Position numbers and translations under genes: made by a program
DNA from: Trachythela sp. YZ-2020
Lineage: Eukaryota > Cnidaria > Anthozoa > Malacalcyonacea > Clavulariidae
Reading direction: 5' to 3'
DNA: 64,000 nucleotides
Assembly: GCA_016169945.1 (NCBI GenBank)
Contig: JADLSH010000184.1
Location: forward strand, 682,001 to 746,000
Shown: piece by piece, positions 1 through 10,020 of the stretch
How positions within the stretch are numbered: the first letter of the stretch is position 1
Layout: every line of letters begins with the position of its first letter
The notes under the pieces: generated by a model
Seen by the model: the letters and a program-made list of their open reading frames with translations, nothing else
Told to the model about the DNA's origin: nothing
The model's database searches: none

Positions 1-424
1 AGGCCGGTTTGGATATTTTACTATCGTTTGTAGTTCAACGCTTCTGTACGTACGCTCTGTACGTACACCCTTAGTACGCACATAGTACGTACATCCTTCA
101 TACAATGGATGATGTCATGAATACTAATTACCAAGAGACGTTCCTGAATACTAATTATTTCCGATCCCATATGGGGAGGGTAATACTACCGCTAACGTTA
201 CGTTACGCTATAACGCTGCCCCTAAGGATGACGTCACTTCCAAGGATGATGGCTGAATACTAATTACTTCCGATCCTATACCGGGGGTTAAGAACTACTT
301 GGCAGAAATCCGATTTGTTTTATGTATGCTCCGGGTATAAGAAGGTAAACAAAACAAAATGGCGAATTTAGCACACTAAACTATACAGTAATTTGGCGAG
401 TAATTCGAATATTTCAACTGCTTG
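1..424. other. Intergenic sequence with short duplications
   Basis: No gene is visible. The first 110 bases are rich in CGTACGTAC and TAGTACGTAC words. The phrase CTGAATACTAATTA, followed shortly by TTCCGATCC, occurs twice (near 143 and 252), so the stretch is locally duplicated. It leads directly into the 114-bp satellite. Confidence 0.5.
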
Positions 425-1215
425 TGCCTTAACTGTTTTCCCTGAAGGCCGGCAAGCGTCAGCTCTTATTGATCCAGTGTTGCCACAAGAGCAAACCTAA
501 ACGAAACTAACTTTATTTATACTGGATAGCTCTATCAGGTCTAAACTGTTCTCCCTAGAGGTCTAGTAAGGGTCATCCCTTATCGATCCAGTGTTACTAC
601 AGGAGGAAACCTAAACTAAACTGACTTTATTTATACTGGATAGCTCTATCAGTTTTAAACTGTTCTCCCTTGAGACTCCTAGAGGTCCAGTAAGTATCAT
701 CCCTTATTGATCCAGTATTACCACAGGAGAAAATCTAAACTAAACTGACTTTATTTATACTGGATAGCTCTATTAGTTCTAACTGTTCTCCCTAGAGGTC
801 CAGTAAGTATCATCTCTTATTGATCCAGTGTTACTACAGGAAGAAACCTAAACTAAACTAACTTTATTTATACTGGATAGCTCTATCAGTTCTAAACTGT
901 TCTTGCTAGAGATCCAGTAAGAGTCATCCCTTATTGATGCAGTGTTACTACAGGAGAAAACCTAAACTAAACTAACTTTACTTATACTGGATAGCTCCTG
1001 GACAGATAAGTTATGACCCTTACTGGACCTCTAAGGGAGAACAGTTTAGAAAAGATAGAGCTATCCAGTAGTATAAATGAAGTTAGTTCAGTTTAGGTTT
1101 CTTCCTGTATTAACACTGGGCCAATAAAGCTAGTGATGACCCTTACTGGACCTCTAGGGAGAAATGTTTAGTCAAGTTTAGAGTTGATATAGAGCTATAC
1201 AGTATATAAGTATAT
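425..1215. repeat. 114-bp satellite array with internal orientation switch
   Basis: About six to seven diverged monomers of ~114 bp. Each contains the words CTGTTCTCCCTAGAGGTCCAG, CCCTTATTGATCCAGTGTTAC and TTTATACTGGATAGCTC in order. Units up to about 1005 read in one direction; from about 1010 to 1205 they read in the opposite direction, so the array is head to head. Read the other way, each monomer carries a TATAAATAAAG word. The same family recurs at 14.8, 17.8, 34.4, 37.0, 46.7, 47.3 and 50.2 kb. Confidence 0.85.
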
Positions 1216-1974
1216 AAGTATATACATATAGCTTACTTCTTCAAGTCATGCTTATGTTGTTACCTTTTTCAATTTTCAGAAACGAACTCCACTGAACTGA
1301 ACGAACTTCCACGGATGGAGTCAGCCAAATTGAACGCGATCATGTTCGGTGTTAGCAAGGAGGTGTTGGGTTAACAGGAGGAAGGGCAGCGAGCGATGGA
1401 AATGCAGAAAGAACTGGGAACAAAGGTGAAAGTTGTCCCATCGCAGCTCACTGGAATGGAAAAAATGATGGGAGTTACATGCATGTAACTGAAAGATAAA
1501 CAATCACTGAATAGTTTTGCTTTGCATGTGGAAAACATCGCGTTTAGATATTTGGCAGATAAATAAATGCGGTGTCCCCCTACCTATGGTATTAAATTCC
1601 ATTATATGAGCGCCTGATGATTAAAAACCCTTCTGAATACGTTCTCGGTGTGAGTGTTTCTTCCAAATACGCGGAAAGTTTTACTCGATAGTTAAAAACC
1701 TAAAATTGCATTTTTCGCAACTGCTCCTCACTTCATTTCGTTCAACGTGCGAATTAATCACCTCGTATACATTATTGATGTACCGAGACAGTTCAATTAG
1801 AGTTCAAGTGCTAGACTGATGCAAGCTTTCGAGTAAATACTAAGATTTTTTCTCGGCATCTCGTTCGATGGGACTAATAGTACGTAGAAGATGTTTGTAG
1901 ATGGAATATTCGAACGAAATTTATATACATTTTAGATCTAGCCAGGAATTTGAATAATGCATCTGGAGCCGGTT
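1216..1974. other. Intergenic sequence, nothing recognised
   Basis: I see no gene with a supportable product. A polypyrimidine tract plus TTTTCAG near 1278 looks like a splice acceptor, but the following bases give no recognisable protein and no partner exon. The short open frames on both strands look like chance. Confidence 0.4.
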
Positions 1975-2197
1975 GTACGAAGGCCGAATACCGCTATCCA
2001 CCGGATAGTGATTTTTTCAAGCCTAAAACTGCTTAAAAGCTATAAAACTAAGAATATGAACCTCACAATTATTAATAAAGAACCTTAATTTAAATATAGT
2101 AAAGTTTAATCTGGATTATACCAACCAACGGACAATATTACAAAGGTTGAAAAGATCCGGTGCATGATAGCGCTACCGGCCTTCGTACAACCGGTCC
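1975..2197. mobile_element. Short inverted-repeat element (MITE-like), sibling of the large elements at 4.9 and 10.0 kb
   Basis: About 223 bp bounded by inverted ends. The left end is GAGCCGGTTGTACGAAGGCC and the right end is GGCCTTCGTACAACCGGTCC, nearly exact reverse complements. Its interior (AAGTTTAATCTGGATTATACC, CAACGGACAATATTACAAAGG) matches the right-hand part of the two large elements downstream, so it looks like an internally deleted derivative. It has no coding capacity. I could not identify a target-site duplication, because flanking sequence is shared between copies. Confidence 0.75.
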
Positions 2198-4937
2198 CTG
2201 AAGTTTAATTAAAATTGTTTGGCAGCTAACTCAACCGTGTTCTACAGACAAAAAAAATAATGCTCATAGCAGTCAATCTTTTGTAGTGGTGTTTGAAGCT
2301 ATTCAAAGCACTCCTAATTCGCGTTTTACCATATCTAAAATGCTCAGGATAAAACGCTCCTACTCGTGCTTTCAAAATTTAGTTTGCCTCATGAGAACGA
2401 ACTGTTAAAATTATATAAAAATCTCCCTTACTGAATTTCTGTATCTTTCTTAGTTCTTGAGATATTTTGACAAAAATAATTATTAATCAGCGAGCATGCA
2501 TGGCATTCAGACAAAATTTTATGTGGTAAGAACATATTTTCTTACGAGATTTGTGGATCTGTGATATCGCCTGTACAGGCAAGAACAGCTGCATTATATG
2601 TGATGGCAACAAATAGTGATCTACCTGTTGTTGTAGACAATGTTGCCACTTAAGATTTTCGAAAATCCCAATATCTTGGGTATAAAAGTACAACCAAGAG
2701 TGGTACGATTTTTATTTTAAGTTTTATATAGTAACATTGATTGCAAACCGGAAAAGTATTTACATGTCTATTTTGTCAATATATTACTACGCATTTCAGT
2801 GGTATGTACAATCTGTAATTTTGTTTTCGCCTTCGAACGACGTTCGACGCAGGCTTGGTTACACATTTTGTTGTGTTACGCAGCGGCCAGCGGACACACT
2901 TAGAAAATGAAGTACGTCATCAGTTGATGATTTAAATTAAAATATTATAAAATATGGACAGCCTTTGTGTCGCGTATTCTATTTGCAGTTCAATTGTTCG
3001 GGGTTTTTTCGCAAACTTGGCTGACGATTTACAAATAATGATAGATAAAACCTAAAAAATCATTCATACAAAATATCCCAAGTTTCACGAAATTTCGAAA
3101 AAAAACTCCCAAGGTCCCAAGCTTGAGTCTAAAATCCCAAGATCTTGGGAGAAATCCCAAGGCGTGCAATCATGGATCCCTATTACAACATAGTATGTAC
3201 TGTAAGTATATATATTCCCTAATGAAATGTGTAACAAATTTCATTTTCAAATTAATTTTATCAATGTATTTTAATCAATTTTACTATTTATCGCTAACAC
3301 TGTATGTATGAAAATGTGATTGTTGGCAAGATAAAATGGTAAGTTTTGCTCTTTAAAATTTTCTGTATCCCTCCCCCTTTTTTTCCTTACACAGGTAAAT
3401 TCACGTACTAAATATTTCTCTTGGGTTTTGGAATTCTTACTGAGCTTAATAATAATCATTACACTGACTGGTACCATCTGAACAGCTCGATTACACAGAA
3501 ATGTATATTTACTTGATACTTGATGGTTGTTTCAAAATAATATGGATATATTACATCATCTCTTATGGGGTGCAATCTGCTATACGAGGAATTATGTATT
3601 TCCAACATGTCATGTGGGTGTGGATCCTGTGTAATGTGTTTCAAAGTTGGTTTGGAGAGAGACACCATTATGTTGGTTTGCTGTATAATCATGTATTTCG
3701 ACAATTCACTGGGTAGTACAGATGAACACTGATGGAACTAAATGTTGATTAAATACATGTATGAAACATCTACAGATGGGAACAAAGACTGTTCTGAAAG
3801 ACTGCTCATGGCAAATGCATTATCAATATCTTATGAACACAGACAACCAGTTAATTGCACCACAAAAATATTAAAAAAACAGCACATGGCAAATGCATTA
3901 TCAATATCTTATGAACACAGACAACCAACTAATTGCACCACAAACATATTAAAAAACACTGCCTCTATGATTTCAAATTAGTTATTCAAGATGCCATTGA
4001 CAAGAACCTTAATTTAAAAATACTAAAGTTTAATCTGGATTATACCAATCAACGGACAATATTACAAAGGCGCTACCGGCCTTCGTACAACCGGTCCCTG
4101 AAGTTTAATTACAATTGTTTAGCAGCTAACTCAACCGTGTTCTACAGACAAAAAAAATAATGCTCATAGCAGTCAATCTTTTGTAGTGGTGTTTGAAGCT
4201 ATTCAAAGCACTAGGAGTGCTATTCGCGTTTTACCATATCTAAAATGCTCAGGATAAAACGCTCCTACTCGTGCTTTAAAAATTTAGTTTGCCTCATGAG
4301 AACGAACTGTTAAAATTATATAAAAATCTCCCTTACTGAATTTCTGTATCTTCCTTAGTTCTTGAGATATTTTGACAAAAATAGTTATTAATCAGAGAGC
4401 ATGGCATTCAGACAAAATTTTATGTAAAAATAAGATTGACCTCCTCCCAATCACCCCCCCCCCCCCCACCCCACCATTCACGATCCCCACAGAAACTGTC
4501 TAGTTGTGGTATTCAGACATACACGTTGAAGGTTGAAATCTAAGAAAACAACAAGATGTGAGACAAGCATTGAAAGAAACCGCAATTTTTTTTAGTTTTC
4601 CCAGGCCTCAGGTGGTATTTGAAATTATGTATTTGAATTAGGCCGTGTTTACACTTCAAGCCTTTGCCTGGCCTTGGCCTTATACGCTGTTTGGTTGATT
4701 AAATTTTCCAGCCAATCAACGAAGCGAAAATCAGGCCAAAGCTTTGAAGTGTAAACACGGCTGAAGGGTTGATTAATGTTAAATTTCATCTATCATCATT
4801 TTAACCTATGAAAACTTTCAATTAAAATGTAGAAAAAACACAATTACTTCAAAGACCAAAGTGACAAAGACTAATTAAGATTTGTTCAGATAGAATCTGT
4901 CAATAATGACCGCAACGTTTTTCAATTGGGAATAATG
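2198..4937. repeat. Tandem repeat unit, first (left-truncated) copy
   Basis: Bases 2198-2520 match the right flank of the large elements. At about 2522 the sequence jumps, at a short ATGTGG overlap, into the interior of the large element (equivalent to 6763 and 11373). It then runs through the element's right half to the GGCCTTCGTACAACCGG end near 4098, then through another copy of the flank to 4937. The element left half is missing. The open frames here recur in the next two copies with few changes, which shows recent duplication and not necessarily coding selection. A poly-C tract of about 15 bases lies near 4454. Confidence 0.75.
4638..4765. mobile_element. Fold-back element, TIR GGCCGTGTTTACACTTCAA (copy 1)
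   Basis: The left end GGCCGTGTTTACACTTCAA and right end TTGAAGTGTAAACACGGC are inverted, with complementary interiors (GCCTTTGCCTGG against CAGGCCAAAGC). This is a short palindromic element. Further copies sit at about 8929-9052, 9720-9841 and 13531-13654, carried along by the tandem duplication. Confidence 0.75.
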
Positions 4938-6010
4938 CATCCGGGGCCGGTTGTACGAAGGCTGAATCAGTGAACTATATATACATGGAAGGCCGACTTC
5001 TAATTGTTACGTAATCAAAAAGTGAAGCCAAATATGGCGGAAATTGAAGGCATTCTGGTGCGTCATTTTCAGTCCCCTACGCGCGCGGTCAATCCTTTTT
5101 GATGGCGGGGAGTGATGTTGTCGCGTTTCTGTTCATTTTATAAAGTTCATCTGTTTCTGTTCATTTTATAAGGGACAAGAAAGAAAAAAGCCTAAACTTT
5201 ATATATTTAATGTAGATCTGATTTGTTTTCCGCTGTTTTTCCAACTGTATGTGTGAGTAAATCTGTATTTTTCATTGCGAATCTAACAACAAATTTCAAA
5301 CTTTGTTTTAGTAAATCTGTACTTTCCATTATGAATAAAATTTTTCTTGTTGTTTTTGCTCATTTCTGAATTCATTCACTGTATTATATTGTTTATTTTT
5401 AGTTTTTCGTCACATACGACTGCTTTGCAACTACAATTTGAGGCTAGCGTTTAGTATATTAAGAATGTTTTTCGTGTATAGCTACAATGAAAAATTGATA
5501 TGCAAATTCATATTGACCTATTGTTTGGTATTTTATTATTTCATAAAGTGACCTTCAATTGTGGTTTCTAGCTAGAAATATAGGTCAAATACTGCAGTCT
5601 TTTTAAACAAATTTAATATTTAAATCCCACCAAAACAAAACACAGAATTCAATCTTTACATTGAACTTTGTTATATTTTGTAAAAACATCACTCCTCTGG
5701 CATTAAAGAGTTTGTCAAAACTAAGAATATGAACCTGAACCTTACAATTATTTTCTGCCGTGCGTCAGCACACTATTCTTGACGTGCTAAGGTTTCTCCC
5801 GAGTTCACTTGCCTCAGTGTTTTACCCGACCTATATATTGTCGAGATTTGGATTTGGCGTCGGTTAAGATGGATGTTTATCGTAATTCCGGGGCAAAAGG
5901 TCGAGCTTGAAGTTATTTTTAAAATAAGGGGGAGTGAACGAGATATTGTAATTGTATGCGCACGCATGCATGTTTCTTTCCATGTGCTCGATCAAGAAAA
6001 TCTTAGGTAA

Positions 6011-6894
6011 GTATGGCTCGATCTATTTCTTTCTACTGACATACATCAAGGCGATGGACTATTTAGTGTTCAATCTAGAGGGAAGCAATGTGCTTTCATG
6101 AGTTTATCGGCTATTTTAACAGCCCAAAATAACCCGCTGATCGATTGGTCAAAAACAACATTAAATAAGGTCTTAGGGGTCATTCAGAAAATACGTGACG
6201 CTTCGGGGGTAGGGGGGTGATTGACAGCAAGTCACACGTCGTCAAGGGGGAGGTAAAACAACCTCAGTCACGTGACGTTTTAATATTTAATATGCCGGTA
6301 CATTTAAAAATCAGATTATTTTATCATTATTTTTTTAATATTTTAAATAATACAATACTAGATAAACTAGACCACATTTTTATACAGTATTTATATCTAT
6401 CATTCGTCTTTCCTTGGTTATTAAATTTTTCAATCATCCTTTTTATGATACTCACATTAAATGATCATATACTAACTTTTATTTTGTTTAATAAATGACT
6501 GTTTGCGATCATATTTTTAAACGTTAAAGTTGTTTGGCGTCACGTATTTTTGCATTGGAAATGGCTAAAAAGCGTCACAACGTCGCCTGAATGAGGGGGA
6601 GGTGGGTAAAAATACAAAAAGCAAAAGTATTTTCTGAATGACCCCTTAATATTTCAAGGAGACAAAATGTACTTAAAAGCACTAGATAATGGCTTAATTG
6701 TACTAGACCCAGGTGTAGAATTTTTGTCTATAGATAACTTACCAACAGTTGTCAGTGTTTCATGTGGTAAGAACATATTTTCTTACGAGATTTGTGGATC
6801 TGTGATATCGCCTGTACAGGCAAGAACAGCTGCATTATATGTGATGGCAACAAATAGTGATCTACCTGTTGTTGTAGACAATGTTGCCACTTAA
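6011..6894 (+). pseudogene. Cysteine-protease-like fragment of the element, split by an insertion
   Basis: This is the same reading frame as at 11097-11504, with a substitution from Ala to Ser in the second half, but cut at 6176-6645 by a separate inverted-repeat element. The 5' part contains RGKQCAF followed by MSLSAILTAQNN and the 3' part resumes at FQGDKMYLKAL. Because the interruption is not an intron (it has inverted ends and a TTA duplication), this copy is best read as broken. Confidence 0.55.
6176..6645. mobile_element. Nested 470-bp inverted-repeat element with TTA duplication
   Basis: Begins GGGGTCATTCAGAAAATACG and ends GTATTTTCTGAATGACCCC, flanked by TTA on both sides. The sister copy at 11.26 kb reads straight through this point (GTCTTATTTCAAGG), giving an almost empty site in the same window. 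A 3-bp TTA/TAA-type duplication suits PIF/Harbinger-like elements, but that is inference. A 93-codon open frame inside it is AT-rich and not a credible gene. Confidence 0.8.
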
Positions 6895-8392
6895 GATTTT
6901 CGAAAATCCCAATATCTTGGCCTAAAAGTCCCAAGATCGGTTAAAAAATCCCAAGCCGCGTAGTAAAAGTACAACCAAGAGTCTGGTACGATTTTTATTT
7001 TAAGTTTTATATAGTAACATTGATTGCAAACCGGAAAAGTATTTACATATCTATTTTGTCAATATATTACTACGCATTTCAGTGGTATGTACAATCCGTA
7101 ATTTTGTTTTCGCCTTCGAACGACGTTCGACGCAGGCTTGGTTACACATTTTGTTGTGTTACGCAGCGGCCAGCGGACACACTTAGAAAATGAAGTACGT
7201 CATCAGTTGATGATTTAAATTAAAATATTATAAAATATGGACAGCCTTTGTGTCGCGTATTCTATTTGCAGTTCAATTGTTCGGGTTTTTTTCGCAAACT
7301 TGGCTGACGATTTACAAATAATGATAGATAAAACCTAAAAAATCATTCATACAAAATATCCCAAGATTTCACGAAATTTCGAAAAAAAACTCCCAAGGTC
7401 CCAAGCTTGAGTCTAAAATCCCAAGATCTTGGGAGAAATCCCAAGGCGTGCAATCATGGATCCCTATTACAACATAGTATGTACTGTAAGTATATATATT
7501 CCCTAATGAAATGTTTAACAAATTTCATTTTCAAATTAATTTTATCAATGTATTTTAATCAATTTTACTATTTATCACTAACACTGTATGTATGAAAATG
7601 TGATTGTTGGCAAGATAAAATGGTAAGTTTTGCTCTTTAAAATTTTCTGTATCCCCTCCCCCTTTTTTTCCTTACACAGGTAAATTCACGTACTAAATAT
7701 TTCTCTTGGGTTTTGGAATTCTTACTGAGCTTAATAATAATCATTACACTGACTGGTACCATCTGAACAGCTCGATTACACAGAAATGTATATTTACTTG
7801 ATACTTGATGGTTGTTTCAAAATAATATGGATATATTACATCATCTCTTATGGGGTGCAATCTGCTATACGAGGAATTATGTATTTCCAACATGTCATGT
7901 GGGTGTGGATCCTGTGTAATGTGTTTCAAAGTTGGTTTGGAGAGAGACACCATTATGTTGGTTTGCTGTATAATCATGTATTTCGACAATTCACTGGGTA
8001 GTACAGATGAACACTGATGGAACTAAATGTTGATTAAATACATGTATGAAACATCTACAGATGGGAACAAAGACTGTTCTGAAAGACTGCTCATGGCAAA
8101 TGCATTATCAATATCTTATGAACACAGACAAAGTAGACAACCAGTTAATTGCACCACAAAAATATTAAAAAAACAGCACATGGCAAATGCATTATCAATA
8201 TCTTATGAACACAGACAACCAACTAATTGCACCACAAACATATTAAAAAACACTGCCTCTATGATTTCAAATTAGTTATTCAAGATGCCATTGACAAGAA
8301 CCTTAATTTAAAAATACGAAAGTTTAATCTGGATTATACCAATCAACGGACAATATTACAAAGGCGCTACCGGCCTTCGTACAACCGGTCCC

Positions 8393-10020
8393 TGAAGTTT
8401 AATTAAAATTGTTTGGCAGCTAACTCAACCGTGTTCTACAGACAAAAAAAATAATGCTCATAGCAGTCAATCTTTTGTAGTGGTGTTTGAAGCTATTCAA
8501 AGCACTCCTATCTCGCGTTTTACCATATCTAAAATGCTCAGGATAAAACGCTCCTACTCGTGCTTTCAAAATTTAGTTTCCCTCATGAGAACGAACTGTT
8601 AAAATTATATAAAAATCTCCCTTACTGAATTTCTGTATCTTTCTTAGTTCTTGAGATATTTTGACAAAATAATTATTAATCAGAGAGCATGGCATTCAGA
8701 CAAAATTTTATGTAAAAATAAGATTGACCTCCTCCCAATCCGCCCCCCCCCCCCCCATCCCACCATTCACGATCCCCACAGAAACTGTCTAGTTGTGGTA
8801 TTCAGACATACACGTTGAAGGTTGAAATCTAAGAAAACAACAAGATGTGAGACAAGCATTGAAAGAAACCGCAATTTTTTTTAGTTTTCCCAGGCCTCAG
8901 GTGGTATTTGAATTATGTCTTTGAATTAGGCCGTGTTTACACTTCAAGCCTTTGCCTGGCCTTGGCCTTATACGCTGTTTGGTTGATTAAATTTTCCAGC
9001 CAATCAACGAAGCGAAAATCAGGCAAAAGCTTTGAAGTGTAAACACGGCTGAAGGGTTGATTAATGTTAAATTTCATCCATCATCATTTTAACCTATGAA
9101 AACTTTCAATTAAAATGTAGAAAAAACAGAATTACTTCAAAGACCGAAGTGACAAAGACTAATTAAGATTTATTTCAGATCGAATCTGTCAATAATGACC
9201 GCAACGTTTTTCAATAAAAGTTAAAGCTACTGTTTCGATGAACGTTGGTTTAGCAATTTGATTTTGGCAAATGGGTAAAATAGCCGACCCAAACATTCAT
9301 TATGAACAGCAAGAGCTAGGGATAAGTTAAGAGAAATGCCAAATTTTCTTCCATAAGAAAACATGAGGTTAAAATATGTAAGGCGTGGTGTAATACGAGA
9401 CGTTAAAATGAGACAGTTTAAAATATTGTGCAAAGGCTCGCTGTAGGATCAGTTCTATGGTTAAGCTTCGACAGGGAAGTTGGTTAGAGTTTTTAAGATG
9501 GAATTTAATCACAAAATTTTGTGTGAAAATGAGATTGACCAGCTCCTCCTCCCCCATTCACGATCCCCACAGAAACTGTCTAGTTGTGGTATTCAGACAT
9601 ACACGTTGAAGGTTGAAATCTAAGAAAACAACAAGATGTGAGACAAGCATTGAAAGAAACCGCAATTTTTTTAGTTTTTCCAGGCCTCAGGTGGTATTTG
9701 AATTATGTCTTTGAATTAGGCCGTGTTTACACTTCAAGCCTTTGCCTGGCCTTGGCCTTATACGCTGTTTGGTTGATTAAATTTTCCAGCCAATCAACGA
9801 AGCGAAAATCAGGCCAAAGCTTTGAAGTGTAAACACGGCTGAAGGGTTGATTAATGTTAAATTTCATCTATCATCATTTTAACCTATGAAAACTTTCAAT
9901 TAAAATGTAGAAAAAACACAATTACTTCAAAGACCAAAGTGACAAAGACTAATTAAGATTTGTTCAGATAGAATCTGTCAATAATGACCGCAACGTTTTT
10001 CAATTGGGAATAATGCATCC
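8393..10020. repeat. Inter-element spacer with a 789-bp internal duplication
   Basis: The sequence CACGATCCCCACAGAAACTG occurs near 8769 and again near 9558, so ~0.79 kb is duplicated inside the spacer. Between the two copies, at about 9200-9510, lies a copy of the sequence found just upstream of the CTHRC1-like gene at 13.8-14.1 kb. It includes the start-codon context AAGATGGAAT, after which it departs. No gene product is expected from the spacer. Confidence 0.75.
9200..9510 (+). pseudogene. Duplicated 5' end of the CTHRC1-like gene, truncated just after the start codon
   Basis: Compare with 13803-14105: both share AGTTAAAGCTACTGTTTCG, the following ~250 bases, CAAAGGCTCGCTGTAG and GTTTTTAAGATGGAAT or its counterpart. 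The true gene continues into a signal peptide. This copy runs instead into CACAAAATTTTGTGTG and the spacer. It therefore holds a putative promoter and start codon with no body. Confidence 0.7.

Larger units (their letters stand above)
4943..8392. mobile_element. Large inverted-repeat element, copy 2 (3.45 kb, carries a nested insertion)
   Basis: Left end GGGGCCGGTTGTACGAAGGC and right end CGGCCTTCGTACAACCGGTC. Inside are a splice-donor-like AG|GTAAGT near 6006, a cysteine-protease-like reading frame interrupted by a 470-bp element, a cluster of TCCCAAGATCTTGGGA-type palindromic words, and 80-90 codon frames of unknown meaning. No recognisable transposase is seen, so it is probably non-autonomous or a remnant. 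The superfamily is unassigned. Confidence 0.65.

Noticed and set aside
3501..3981. Overlapping frames on both strands repeated in three tandem copies
   Set aside because: Their preservation follows from recent duplication; I found no domain or splice evidence.
6217..6498. 93-codon frame
   Set aside because: Lies wholly inside the 470-bp inserted element and is AT-biased, without recognisable motifs.
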